A stretch of DNA of 64,000 bases from NCBI RefSeq assembly GCF_001975785.1, contig NZ_MSFI01000021.1, forward strand, positions 48,322 to 112,321, in the 5' to 3' direction. Position 1 is the first letter of the stretch. Each line of letters begins with the position of its first letter. The stretch comes from Domibacillus epiphyticus (GTDB taxonomy: Bacteria; Bacillota; Bacilli; Bacillales; Domibacillaceae). A program made the position numbers and the translations under genes. Under the pieces are notes generated by a model. The model was not told the origin of the DNA and ran no database searches. It saw nothing but the letters and a program-made list of their open reading frames with translations. Shown here in pieces: positions 33,661 to 42,898 of this stretch.

Positions 33661-33789
33661 TTATTATAGTGTATCAGTAACAGTTCAGGTGAAATAAAAT
33701 TCAATATTTGGTGATTTATGACACCCTGTATAAAGGAAAATGTCTATGGACATGAATAATGAAAAAGCAAAGAAAGGGTATCTGGTCTT

Positions 33790-35439
33790 ATGTTTTCATT
33801 TTTTAACGGAAAAAGACAAACGAAAAAAAACATGAAAAAAGAGCAAAACAGCTCCGATCAACCAAATAGTAATACCAAGTATCCAGGTTACATCGATAAC
33901 ACACTCTCGACCAATATTGACATTATTAGAAAAAGAACAGGAAACAGTTCAGACATTGTTTTTAGATCATTAAAAATCGGCCGGAACCCTGAGATTAAAA
34001 CCGCAGTTGTGTATGTTAAGGGCATGGTTGATAGTCAATCGGTAAACGACTTTTTAATCGAACCAATGATGAATAACCCAGCTTTACAAGAAAAGATTAT
34101 TCCCCAGGAAGTGTTGACTATTATTACCGAAGAGGTGGTTGCGCTCGGCGGTGTCAAACCAGTAAATGATTGGGATGAATTGTTTGGATCCTTGATGTCG
34201 GGGAACACCATTATTTTTATTGATGGTGTAAGTGAAGCACTTATTGCCAGCACACAAGGAGGAGAAAGACGTTCGATTCAGGAATCGACTACGTATGTAT
34301 CAGTCCGTGGACCAAAGGAAGCCTTTACTGAATCGATTGAGACAAATATCGCTATGGTACGCCGGATCATAAACAATCCAGATTTATGGATTGAGTCCAT
34401 GAAACTCGGAAAAATGACAAAGACAGACGTCTCGGTTATGTACATAAATGAGATTGCGGACAAAGAAATAGTCAAGGAGGTACATAAACGGTTAAAAAGA
34501 ATTGACCTTGATGGCATTCTTGAATCGGGCTATATTGAACAGCTGATTGAAGATCAGACATTGACTACATTTCCAACACTTTACCATACAGATCGGCCGG
34601 ATGCTGTCGCGGGCAACCTGCTGGAGGGAAGAATTGCTATTTTTGTGAATGGTACACCATTTGTACTGTTGGGTCCTGCCGTATTTATTCAATTTTTTCA
34701 ATCCGTTGAAGATTATTATGAAAGGTATGATATTGCAACAGCTGTTCGCTTTTTGCGTATCTTCATCTTCTTTATATCGCTTATAGGTCCTGCCGTATAT
34801 ATTGCTATCACGACTTTCCATCAGGAGATGATACCAACACAGCTGGCCATTATTATTGCGGCGCAGCGGGAATCCGTGCCTTTTCCGGCATTTGTTGAAG
34901 CCCTCATTATGGAAATAACGTTTGAAATTTTGCGGGAAGCGGGCGTCCGCATGCCGAAAGCGGTAGGTTCGACCATCTCTATTGTTGGAGCGCTTGTCAT
35001 TGGACAGGCAGCGATACAAGCCGGAATTGTTTCACCTGCCATGGTCATTGTCGTATCTATCACTGCTATAGCGAGCTTTGCCACCCCTTCCTATGCGGTT
35101 GCAATATCAGCCCGTTTAATCAGATTCTTATTTATGATCAGCGCCGCAACCTTTGGGTTTTATGGACTTATACTGGCATTAATTATGCTATTGGTTCACC
35201 TATGCAGCCTGCGTTCATTCGGTGTTCCATATATGTCTCCAATCGCACCCTTCATTCCGGGTGAAGCCGGTGATACATTTGTCCGGAAACCAGTTTGGGC
35301 TTATAAAGAACGGCCACGATTAATCGCTACTGAAAATTTGATCCGGGAAGGGAAAGATCAGAGGCCGCAGCCGCCTGCCAATCGCCAAATAGATAATCAA
35401 AATCAAAACATCAAAAAAGGTGACCAAAATGAAACGTAG
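33790..35439 (+). CDS. Germinant receptor A subunit (GerA/GerKA family)
   Basis: 549 residues. An N-terminal hydrophilic region of about 300 residues comprises the two-lobed domain that binds small nutrients in GerA-type receptors. It is followed by several membrane segments between about 315 and 480, then a charged tail. Characteristic stretches include SVRGPKEAFTESIETNIAMV and EDYYERYDIATAVRFLRI. Sits in the spore inner membrane and forms an ion channel triggered by nutrients. First gene of a four-gene operon; overlaps the C subunit gene by 11 bases. Ligand specificity cannot be read from sequence. Confidence 0.92.
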   Translation: MFSFFNGKRQTKKNMKKEQNSSDQPNSNTKYPGYIDNTLSTNIDIIRKRTGNSSDIVFRSLKIGRNPEIKTAVVYVKGMVDSQSVNDFLIEPMMNNPALQEKIIPQEVLTIITEEVVALGGVKPVNDWDELFGSLMSGNTIIFIDGVSEALIASTQGGERRSIQESTTYVSVRGPKEAFTESIETNIAMVRRIINNPDLWIESMKLGKMTKTDVSVMYINEIADKEIVKEVHKRLKRIDLDGILESGYIEQLIEDQTLTTFPTLYHTDRPDAVAGNLLEGRIAIFVNGTPFVLLGPAVFIQFFQSVEDYYERYDIATAVRFLRIFIFFISLIGPAVYIAITTFHQEMIPTQLAIIIAAQRESVPFPAFVEALIMEITFEILREAGVRMPKAVGSTISIVGALVIGQAAIQAGIVSPAMVIVVSITAIASFATPSYAVAISARLIRFLFMISAATFGFYGLILALIMLLVHLCSLRSFGVPYMSPIAPFIPGEAGDTFVRKPVWAYKERPRLIATENLIREGKDQRPQPPANRQIDNQNQNIKKGDQNET

Positions 35440-36652
35440 ATGGATGTTTCTTTTCCTCATGCTAATAAGTTTACTGTTTTTATCGGGGTGCTGGAGTAAA
35501 AAAGAGTTGCCTGAGCTTGCCATCATCTCGGCAGTTGGAATTGATAAAAATGAGGAAGGGAAATTTGTAAAGACCCACCAGTTTATCAATCCCAATAACG
35601 TAGCGGGAGGACTTCAGGGAGGAGGAGGGGGGCAAGGCCCATCAGTAAGTGTATATACTTCAACAGGAGATAATATCCTTGAAGCGCATTTTCGTGCTTC
35701 GACCAAGGTATCACGGAGATTGTATCACTCCCATGCAAACCTATTGGTTATCAGTGAAGAGGTGGCAAGGGAAGAGGGTATTCAAGATATCTTGGATGCC
35801 TTTGAGCGTGATCCTGAGATTAGGACGACCATGACGATCGTGATTGCAAAGGGTAGAAAAGCAGGAGATATTATAACCTCTTTGACGTCCATCGATCGGA
35901 TTCCGGCAGAAAAGGTAAATAAAACGTTAGAAACCACTGAAAAAATGTTTGGTGAACATATAAAAGTCAGTATTCAAGAATCAATTTCGATTTTGGAGTC
36001 TTCTGGTAGAGAGCTTGTGATCACAGGTTTTCGGCAAAAAGGGGATTCAGAAAAAGGGAAAAAGTTAGAAAATATTCAAAATTCCGAACTGGATGCTACC
36101 CTCGAAGCGGATGGTCTCGCCATTTTTAAAGAAGGAAAATTAATTGATTGGTTCCATGATGAAGATGCGAGGGGCGTTGTTTGGATACTTGATAAAGTAA
36201 AGGAAACAAACGTGAATATAGACTGGGAAAAAAAGAAAGACGCAATTGCTTACCAAGTAATCCGGCAAAAAACAAAAGTATCTGCTGACGTAAAAAATGG
36301 AAAACCTGCTATCACGATTCATGTACGTGCGGAAGGAGATATTCGCGAAGTTGTGGTCCCTGTTGATTTAACAGATCCGAAAGTAATTGCAAACATTGAA
36401 AAAGGCTTGGGTAAAGAGATTGAGAAAGAATTAAAAGACTCGATTAATCTGGCTCAAAAAAACAAATCGGATATTTTCGGTTTCGGTGAGACTGTACAGC
36501 GTTCTTATCCGGATGCATGGAGAAAGATGAAAAATAATTGGCATGATGTGACCTTCCCTGATTTAAAAGTGAACGTAAAGGTTGAAGCATTCATACGCAG
36601 AACGGGGTTAAGAACCAATTCATATCTTTCGCAAATGGAAATAAACCGGTAA
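35429..36652 (+). CDS. Germinant receptor C subunit lipoprotein (Ger(x)C)
   Basis: About 407 residues from ATG 35429 (AAGGTGA 5 bases upstream; an in-frame GTG at 35420 is less likely). Lipoprotein signal with LSGC, so it is anchored by lipid to the outer face of the spore inner membrane. Typical features: GCWSKKELPELAIISAVGID after cleavage, and the C-terminal domain ending around NVKVEAFIRRTG. Part of the A-C-B receptor complex. Confidence 0.92.
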   Translation: MKRRWMFLFLMLISLLFLSGCWSKKELPELAIISAVGIDKNEEGKFVKTHQFINPNNVAGGLQGGGGGQGPSVSVYTSTGDNILEAHFRASTKVSRRLYHSHANLLVISEEVAREEGIQDILDAFERDPEIRTTMTIVIAKGRKAGDIITSLTSIDRIPAEKVNKTLETTEKMFGEHIKVSIQESISILESSGRELVITGFRQKGDSEKGKKLENIQNSELDATLEADGLAIFKEGKLIDWFHDEDARGVVWILDKVKETNVNIDWEKKKDAIAYQVIRQKTKVSADVKNGKPAITIHVRAEGDIREVVVPVDLTDPKVIANIEKGLGKEIEKELKDSINLAQKNKSDIFGFGETVQRSYPDAWRKMKNNWHDVTFPDLKVNVKVEAFIRRTGLRTNSYLSQMEINR

Positions 36653-36673
36653 TGGAAAGGAATTGAGAGCCTG

Positions 36674-37774
36674 TTGGAGAAGGCAAAAATCAACGCATAC
36701 CAGCTGTTTGTTCTTATTGTCTTGTTTGAGCTTGGGAGTGCCTTGATGGTTCCCCTGGCCATTGAAGCGAAACAGGATGCCTGGCTTGTCATTTTGATTG
36801 GGATGGGAGGCGGACTTTTCTTGTATTTAATCTATTATAGCCTTTATTATTACTATCCAGATATCCCGTCCACAGAATATGTACAAAAAATAATGGGGAC
36901 CACTCTGGGACGGATCATCGCCTTCTTTTATGTGGTTTATTTTGTTTACCTTGCAGCAAGAGTGTTACGGAATTTCGGGGAAATGCTGGTAACATTTGCT
37001 TATCCGGAAACCCCTTTGTTTGTCATCAATGCTTTACTTATTGTTTTGGTTATCTATACAGTCCGAAAAGGAATTGAAGTATTGAGCCGGACAGGGGAAT
37101 TCCTTTTTGTATTTATGAGTTTTCTTTTAATTAGCGCCTCAATTCTCGTCGTTGTTGGAGGAATTATCGATAGCAATAATTTGAGACCGATACTTGCAGA
37201 TGGCATACAGCCGGTCATGAAAACGGTCCTAATGCATAATTTATACTTTCCGTTTGGGGAAGTCGTTGTATTTACGATGATTTTACCGTATTTAAATCGA
37301 TCCGAAAAGGCGAAACGTACGGGTTTAATGGCGATTGGATTATGCGGGTTAATCCTGTCTCTTATCACGGCGGTCAATATCAGCGTCCTCGGAGTAAGTC
37401 TCGTTTCACGTTCGCAGTATCCCCTTCTTTCGACTATACAGACAGTTGAAGTTGCTGGTTTTTTGGAACGTCTCGATGTTTATTTTGTTCTTGCTGTAGT
37501 AATTGGCGTCTTTGTTAAGATAGCGGTGTTTTTCTATGTGGCGATGGAAGGCGCTGCTAATTTGTTTGCGGTCAAAGAATCTGCACGTCTCGTTGTTCCG
37601 ATTGGAGTTGTCATTTTGATCTTGTCCATAGCAGTTGCTAGCAACTTTTCGGAATTTTTTCAGGAGGAACATCGATTTGTCCACTTTTACGTACATCTTC
37701 CTTTTCAAGTTATTATACCAATATTCCTTCTAATTATTGCTTTCTTTAAGAACAGGAAAAAAAGTAAGGGATAA
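36674..37774 (+). CDS. Germinant receptor B subunit (GerB/GerKB permease)
   Basis: 366 residues with about ten membrane helices, member of the amino acid/polyamine/cation superfamily, Spore_permease family. Serves as the ligand-recognition subunit in GerA-type receptors. Features: LFELGSALMVP near the N-terminus and a short basic tail (FFKNRKKSKG). Start TTG 36674 with AAAGGAATTGAG upstream. Gene order A-C-B, as in gerK operons. Confidence 0.9.
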   Translation: MEKAKINAYQLFVLIVLFELGSALMVPLAIEAKQDAWLVILIGMGGGLFLYLIYYSLYYYYPDIPSTEYVQKIMGTTLGRIIAFFYVVYFVYLAARVLRNFGEMLVTFAYPETPLFVINALLIVLVIYTVRKGIEVLSRTGEFLFVFMSFLLISASILVVVGGIIDSNNLRPILADGIQPVMKTVLMHNLYFPFGEVVVFTMILPYLNRSEKAKRTGLMAIGLCGLILSLITAVNISVLGVSLVSRSQYPLLSTIQTVEVAGFLERLDVYFVLAVVIGVFVKIAVFFYVAMEGAANLFAVKESARLVVPIGVVILILSIAVASNFSEFFQEEHRFVHFYVHLPFQVIIPIFLLIIAFFKNRKKSKG

Positions 37775-37841
37775 GCCGCAAAATAGTAATGGTTATTCAA
37801 CAAAAAAATGTCTCAGAACCTATTTTGAAGAGGGTGGTAAA

Positions 37842-38096
37842 ATGAAGATCCTCGGTATTGCTTTATTGATACTAGTCGTATTAATCAGCTTTTCTTTGTA
37901 CGTTGACGTTACGTTTTTACATGTTAGTTTGACGAATTCAATAAAGAATGTGTTGAATCCTTTTATTGTGATGGATTCGGTGGAATTATTTATTTTCGTC
38001 CTTTTTCTTTTCTTCTTAGTTGCTCCTTCTCTTACCTCTTATATTCGAAAAAGGAAAAAGGGTTCAAACAATGAAAAAAAACAGCAGCAGCCTTAA
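37842..38096 (+). CDS. Small two-helix protein of germinant receptor operon (D-subunit-like)
   Basis: 84 residues from ATG 37842 (AGAGGGTGG upstream; the longer frame to 37737 overlaps gerB without a ribosome site). Two membrane helices (about 2-20 and 47-68) and a Lys/Gln-rich tail. Small two-helix D-subunit genes accompany several Bacillus germinant receptor operons and modulate receptor function. Position and topology support that assignment; sequence identity was not checked. Confidence 0.75.
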   Translation: MKILGIALLILVVLISFSLYVDVTFLHVSLTNSIKNVLNPFIVMDSVELFIFVLFLFFLVAPSLTSYIRKRKKGSNNEKKQQQP

Positions 38097-38143
38097 AGAC
38101 AAAGGTTCTTACGTAATGAGACCTTTATCGATTCCCATAATTG

Positions 38144-38227
38144 AACTGCACCCCAATTGTTAGATACAACTAACGATTGGAGGTGCAGTTAAAAGGATTG
38201 AGCCCTGTTTAATACAGGGTTCAATCC
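38144..38227. repeat. Two adjacent inverted repeats, possible IS end or attenuator
   Basis: First: AACTGCACC...TTGTTAG with CTAACGATTGGAGGTGCAGTT (38144-38163 and 38170-38190; one indel, one wobble). Second: GGATTGAGCCCTGT with ACAGGGTTCAATCC (38195-38208 and 38214-38227; one wobble). The first resembles terminal sequences of IS3-group elements in Bacilli, so it may be an insertion footprint; the alternative is transcription termination of the ger operon. Confidence 0.5.
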
Positions 38228-38339
38228 TCGGTAGCTGCTTAACTTATTTTTCTAACTTTTGGGGTTCACTATAGAAGAAAAGCGGCAAGTGATGCAAAAG
38301 TTAAAGCTACTCCTTTAAAGAAAAGGGATATAAAAAAGG

Positions 38340-38475
38340 TCTCATTATCGCTATAGAAGGTCTTCCTTACCCGCCATAATGTATGTTTCCCCTACTCCAT
38401 GAAAGGGTCTTCTATACCCACCATAAATGGCTTCCCTCTTGAAAATTTCATGGCTTCATCCCCGCTTTCTTAAAA
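38340..38475 (-). pseudogene. Decayed copy of the Gly/Tyr-rich gene (10927-11229)
   Basis: On the minus strand, the leader (ATTCCTTTTAAGAAAG, as against ATTCTTTTCAAGAAAG at the intact gene) leads into repeated GGTGGGTATAGAAGACC-like and GGCGGGTAAGGAAGACC-like units, which match the RRPYYGG codons of the intact gene. The start, the frame and most repeats are lost. The upstream block of 21 identical bases (38514-38534) and CATANTATG at the same distance are kept. Confidence 0.7.
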
Positions 38476-38828
38476 GGAATATCTAATCCATAACATACTA
38501 TGAATGATAGTTGGGTAAAGAGCTTATCCTTTTTCAAAATGGGTTCCTGCCTATTGATCATTTACGTATAAAACAAGCTTGCTCTCTCTTATGAGAAGGG
38601 ATAGTCTATTTAAAGTTCTTATGTAAAATAACTGTCTTTTATAACTACAAACGAGACAGCTGGGTGTCTTTTTTTGTCGTTAGGTTCACTCTATCGACAA
38701 GATTACTCTTTTTGGTAAGCGGATATTTTAATTCTATACTCTCTCATCCAAAATTTTCAACGATTAGTAGTACAAGCCCCTTCTTCTGAATATGATGCCA
38801 TTACATCAGTTTCCTGGAGGGCTGCTTC

Positions 38829-39458
38829 ATGAATTCAATACTCACATATGTTTTTTTAGGCGTATCATTAGCTGCTCCGGTCGGGCCTGTTAATGCTGGC
38901 CAAATAGATACGGGGATTAAAAACGGGTTTTTTCATGCCTGGATATTTGGCATTGGCGCCTTAACAGCAGATGCAGCGTATATGGCCATGGTTTATTTAG
39001 GTGTGGCCCAGTTTATCGATTCGCCTTTTATGAAGACTCTGCTATGGTCGTTTGGCTGCTTTGTCCTTACGTACACAGGCGTGGAGAGTTTAATTACAGC
39101 GCACAAGATAGAAGTGAAAGTAAAAAAAGGCAAAGCAATTCCGTTAAAAAGATCTTTTTTATCGGGATTTTTAATGTCATTATTAAACCCTTTAACAGTC
39201 TTGTTCTGGCTCGGTATATATGGATCCGTTCTTGCGGAAACAGCAGAATCCTTAACTGATAATCAACTATTCCTTTATAGTGCGGCCATTATTGCCGGGA
39301 TCCTTTGTTGGGATTTACTGATGGCCGCTTTATCCAGCGTCGCACGAAGATTTTTATCCAGCGCGCTCTTAAAAATGATCTCCATTATATCGTCATTATC
39401 CATGTTTGGCTTTGGGATCTACTTTGGCATACAGGCATTTCGTACGTTGTTTTTATAA
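38829..39458 (+). CDS. LysE-family exporter
   Basis: 209 residues with six predicted membrane helices. The N-terminus has the family stretch AAPVGPVNAGQIDTGIKNGF; a second conserved block is SFLSGFLMSLLNPLTVLFWL. LysE/RhtB family members export amino acids or related small molecules. Start ATG 38829 with GGAGGG upstream. The substrate is unknown. Convergent with the following permease, only 2 bases apart. Confidence 0.88.
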   Translation: MNSILTYVFLGVSLAAPVGPVNAGQIDTGIKNGFFHAWIFGIGALTADAAYMAMVYLGVAQFIDSPFMKTLLWSFGCFVLTYTGVESLITAHKIEVKVKKGKAIPLKRSFLSGFLMSLLNPLTVLFWLGIYGSVLAETAESLTDNQLFLYSAAIIAGILCWDLLMAALSSVARRFLSSALLKMISIISSLSMFGFGIYFGIQAFRTLFL

Positions 39459-39460
39459 TG

Positions 39461-40810
39461 CTAAACATTGGATTCATTTGTTTTTTCTTTTTCCCATGTT
39501 TTACGCAGTTTTAAAACAACTACAGCAATAATGGTAATGAACACTAAACTGATAAAGAAGCCTGGCCGGCTTGTGGAGTGAAACAGGGTGCCGCTCACTG
39601 CTAAAAAGACAAGAATCATGCCGATCACCCTTTTAACTTTATCAGAAGGAGAGGGCTCAATTAACCTGTGATACAACGTTAAGATAAAAAACCAATTATA
39701 AAGCAGCATAAGTCCAGCCGCTGTTGTAATGTACTCATATACCTTTCCGGGTAAGAGTAAAGATGTGACGATGGATAAGACAAGCCCGCCAGAAGTCAAT
39801 GCAACAGCAGGTAGAGGCACTTTAAACTTCTTGTTCTTTTGCTTGCTAAAGATAGCTGGAGCATCACCATCTTCAGACAACGTCAAAAGAATGGTAGTAA
39901 CCGAAAACAACGAAGCAGACATAGTTGAAAAACCAGCAATGATAATGGCGCCATTAAACACATGCGGGAAAAAGTCCAGATTGTAGCTTTGTAATGCTAC
40001 TACAAAGGGGCTTTTATCTTGCTGAAACGAATTCCAGGGAATGAGTGTTAATGCTAACGAAAGGGCAGTAAAATATATGAGTCCTAATAATCCGATCATC
40101 ACTTTCCCTGCTTTAGGTGCATCCTCTTTATTCCGAAGGTTAATGGCCATGACGCTCATCACCTCAATCCCCCCGTGCGCATAAAAGGCGAACAAGAGAG
40201 AACTCCAAAACCCAATTGCTCCAGTTGGAAAAAACTCATTAAGAGACCTCGGAAGCCCTTCGATTGGCTTGCCGTCAAACGTCCCCGTTAACGCTAAAAC
40301 AGCAATCACGATAAACATAAAAATGGCAGCAACTTTGATTACAGCAAATACACTTTCTAATTTTCCAAACGCTTTTGTACCGATAAAAAGAACAAGTAAA
40401 CCACAAATCGCAAATCCTGTTGCGAACATCCATAAAGGGACATCAGGAAACCAAAATTTTGACAATAGCGAGATCGCTGTCAATTGACTCCCGATAATTA
40501 ACATTTCAGAACACCAATAAACCCAGCCGCTGCAAAACCCGGCCCATCGTCCATATGCTTTTTTCGCATAAGAGCGGAATGCCCCTTTTTGGGGATCCTT
40601 GGCAGACATCTTTGCGATTGCCTCAAACACGATATAGGTTCCACATGCGGCCATTAAAAAGGCGAGGACAACCGAAGGACCTGTCATTTTAATGGCTATA
40701 CTGGATCCTAGAAAAAAGCCTGTACCAATAATGCAGCCAACACCAATCAATGATAACTGCCACCAAGCAAGTTTGCCGTCAGAGCTGTTACTGCCTGTTT
40801 GTTTTCCCAT
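39461..40810 (-). CDS. APC-family amino acid permease
   Basis: 449 residues, 12 membrane helices. Family signature in the first helix: GVGCIIGTGFFLGSSIAI; helix 6 region FAFYAHGGIEVMSV. Proton-coupled amino acid uptake is the usual role; the specific substrate cannot be named. Start ATG 40810 with GAGGAGGTG upstream. Confidence 0.87.
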   Translation of the reverse strand: MGKQTGSNSSDGKLAWWQLSLIGVGCIIGTGFFLGSSIAIKMTGPSVVLAFLMAACGTYIVFEAIAKMSAKDPQKGAFRSYAKKAYGRWAGFCSGWVYWCSEMLIIGSQLTAISLLSKFWFPDVPLWMFATGFAICGLLVLFIGTKAFGKLESVFAVIKVAAIFMFIVIAVLALTGTFDGKPIEGLPRSLNEFFPTGAIGFWSSLLFAFYAHGGIEVMSVMAINLRNKEDAPKAGKVMIGLLGLIYFTALSLALTLIPWNSFQQDKSPFVVALQSYNLDFFPHVFNGAIIIAGFSTMSASLFSVTTILLTLSEDGDAPAIFSKQKNKKFKVPLPAVALTSGGLVLSIVTSLLLPGKVYEYITTAAGLMLLYNWFFILTLYHRLIEPSPSDKVKRVIGMILVFLAVSGTLFHSTSRPGFFISLVFITIIAVVVLKLRKTWEKEKTNESNV

Positions 40811-40987
40811 TTTTGCACCTCCTCGTGAGATAGGCTTTCACGAGAAAGGTGTTTTATGTGAAAAAAAAGATGGAAAATAACGTGAAAATAAAGAAAATCA
40901 AACGTGCTCTGTTGTGCATAAAAAGAATTTTCAAGGTCATCTTATACTCAATTAGAAAAAACATAACAAACATCACGGGGGCGCCCT

Positions 40988-42208
40988 ATGGATACGAATA
41001 AAAAAGAAAAAGTAAGCGTGTCGTGCGTTGTCAGTATGGCTTCTATTCCGCTTGTCATGACTCTTGGAAATTCCATGCTAATACCGGTTCTGCCGATATT
41101 AGAAAGGAAAGTGGGGATATCCCCTTTTCAGTCCAGTATGATCATAACCAGCTACTCCGTTGCCGCCATTTTTCTTATTCCTGTTGCGGGATATTTATCT
41201 GATCGTTACGGACGGAAGAAGGTTATACTGCCAAGTTTGATTCTTGCGTTAATTGGGGGTTTGATTGCCGGGTTTGCTTCATGGAAAATGGAAAATCCGT
41301 ATACATGGATTATAATCGGAAGAATATTACAGGGGATTGGGGCATCTGGTGCTTTCCCGATCATTTTGCCATTAGTCGGTGATTTGTATAAAGATGATGA
41401 TGAAAAGGCAAGCGCCTGTTTAGGAATTATCGAAACGTCCAACACCTTTGGGAAAGTATTGAGCCCTATCTTAGGGTCTGTATTTGCTGCCGTACTATGG
41501 TTTTTGCCCTTTTTTTCCATCTCCTTTTTTAGCTTAATCTCCATCGCATTAATTTTTTTCTTTATTAAAGTACCAAAGGAAAAAGACAAACCGAAAAAGT
41601 TCAATGAATTTTTGCGTAATACGAGAAAAACGTTCAAGCATGAAGGAAAATGGCTGTTTACCTTATTCCTTGTTGGAATATTTGTTATGCTGGTGTTATT
41701 TGGTGTTTTATTTTTCTTATCTGATATTCTGGAAAAAGTTCATAATCAGCATGGAATCAAAAAAGGGTTTATATTAGCAATCCCTCTTTTTATGCTCTGT
41801 ATTACTTCCTTTATCACCGGCCGCAAAATGAAAGGCCATCTTCCAACAATGAAAAAAATTATGATCGTATGTTTAATTATCCTGTCAGTCAGCATTGCTT
41901 TTGTCGGTTTTACAAGCAAAAATCTTGTCCTTCTTTTAATTGCGACAAGTGTAGTCGGCACGGTGATTGGCGCGTTACTGCCGCCGCTGGATGCAATCGT
42001 TACTGAAAATATAGAAAAAGAAGAGAGAGGAACCATCTCTTCATTTTACAGTTCGGCAAGATTTATCGGGGTTGCAGCAGGCCCTCCCATTATGTCAATC
42101 GTCATGAAAAACTATTTGAATATTAGTTATATAATCGCTGGGGTACTGGGGCTTATCCTTTTAGCAATCGTAATTAAATGTGTGAAAGTAGATGAAATTG
42201 AAAATTAA
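40988..42208 (+). CDS. MFS transporter (DHA1-type drug:H+ antiporter-like)
   Basis: 406 residues, 12 membrane helices. The loop 2-3 motif is YLSDRYGRKKVI and the helix 5 region has GKVLSPILGSV, which resembles the antiporter motif C. This indicates an efflux-type major facilitator such as the TetA/Bmr group. A weak G-rich ribosome site precedes ATG 40988. Has its own terminator. Confidence 0.85.
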   Translation: MDTNKKEKVSVSCVVSMASIPLVMTLGNSMLIPVLPILERKVGISPFQSSMIITSYSVAAIFLIPVAGYLSDRYGRKKVILPSLILALIGGLIAGFASWKMENPYTWIIIGRILQGIGASGAFPIILPLVGDLYKDDDEKASACLGIIETSNTFGKVLSPILGSVFAAVLWFLPFFSISFFSLISIALIFFFIKVPKEKDKPKKFNEFLRNTRKTFKHEGKWLFTLFLVGIFVMLVLFGVLFFLSDILEKVHNQHGIKKGFILAIPLFMLCITSFITGRKMKGHLPTMKKIMIVCLIILSVSIAFVGFTSKNLVLLLIATSVVGTVIGALLPPLDAIVTENIEKEERGTISSFYSSARFIGVAAGPPIMSIVMKNYLNISYIIAGVLGLILLAIVIKCVKVDEIEN

Positions 42209-42217
42209 AGGATAGTC

Positions 42218-42253
42218 AAAAACAGGACGTGCCGAAGCTCATCCTGTTTTTTA
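42218..42253 (+). terminator. Terminator of the MFS gene
   Basis: 10-bp stem AAAAACAGGA/TCCTGTTTTT with a 14-base loop and extended T-run, 9 bases after the stop. Confidence 0.85.
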
Positions 42254-42343
42254 TTGTTCATTAGAAACGGTTTAAAATTTTAAAGAGAAGGGGAAAAGTT
42301 CGGACAAGTTCATTTCTAATTGACGCATATAGGAGGAGAGACA

Positions 42344-42544
42344 ATGGCAAAAAAACTCGCAATGCATGAAACGCTGGAAGTACACGAAGTCCTTTTATTT
42401 AAAACATCTTGTATAACCAAAAGTATGGCAATAGCCGATCAGGTGGAAGACAGAAAATTAAAAAAGATGCTCCAGGAGGACATTAAGAGCTCGAAAAAAG
42501 CAATTAAAGATTTACGTACGAATCTAGAAAAGGAAAAGGGGTAA
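42344..42544 (+). CDS. Coat F-type small protein (YraE/YraG-like)
   Basis: 66 residues from ATG 42344, which has AGGAGGAGAG upstream; the frame opens at 42320. All-helical, charged; begins MAKKLAMHETLEVHEVLLFK and ends KDLRTNLEKEKG. Similar short genes (yraD, yraE, yraF, yraG) in Bacillus subtilis encode spore coat proteins of the CotF group and likewise lie in pairs. The next gene starts 4 bases after the stop. Confidence 0.7.
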   Translation: MAKKLAMHETLEVHEVLLFKTSCITKSMAIADQVEDRKLKKMLQEDIKSSKKAIKDLRTNLEKEKG

Positions 42545-42548
42545 TACG

Positions 42549-42883
42549 ATGGTGAAAAAAACAGTTATCCTAGATGACTTAGCGATTGCTACGGATTTTT
42601 TATTGACATCAAAAGAAAAGCCGCTGTGCGAAATCTTGCCGTAGCTATCACAGAAACAGCTACCCCTGAGGTAAAGCAGGTGCTTCGCCGAGAACTTGAT
42701 AATGCGATTGATACACATGACAAAATCGCACAATACATGATTGACAATGAAATGTACCATGCTTATGATCTTGAAGAACAAATTACGCATGATATGGAAA
42801 AGGCGGATATTGCATTAAAGCTGGCAGGAAAAACAACTGATTCGACGACTAAAAAGAAAACAACAAAGAGCAAGAAAAATTAG
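42549..42883 (+). pseudogene. CotF-like coat gene with a frameshift (YraD/YraF-like)
   Basis: ATG 42549 with AAAAGGGG upstream begins MVKKTVILDDLAIATDFLL. After TTATTG near 42607 the frame is lost, and the family continues in another frame as DIKRKAAVRNLAVAITETAT and on to the stop at 42883. One missing base (TTATTG for an expected TTATTGG) would restore a helical protein of about 111 residues. Either a true pseudogene, a sequencing error, or two peptides. Confidence 0.75.
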
Positions 42884-42898
42884 CAAATTACTTGATCT

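Larger units (their letters stand above)
38097..38828. other. Region with tandem hairpins and a decayed gene copy
   Basis: 730 bp. Holds two adjacent strong hairpins (38144-38190 and 38195-38227), the decayed Gly/Tyr-rich gene copy (38340-38475) with its conserved upstream block, and a weak terminator-like hairpin near 38654-38675 (AGACA/TGTCT then seven T). No intact gene seen. Confidence 0.5.

Noticed and set aside
34492..35019. 175-codon minus-strand frame inside gerA
   Set aside because: It is fully within a strong family-matched gene on the other strand and has an unlikely composition rich in Arg, Asn, Lys and Cys.
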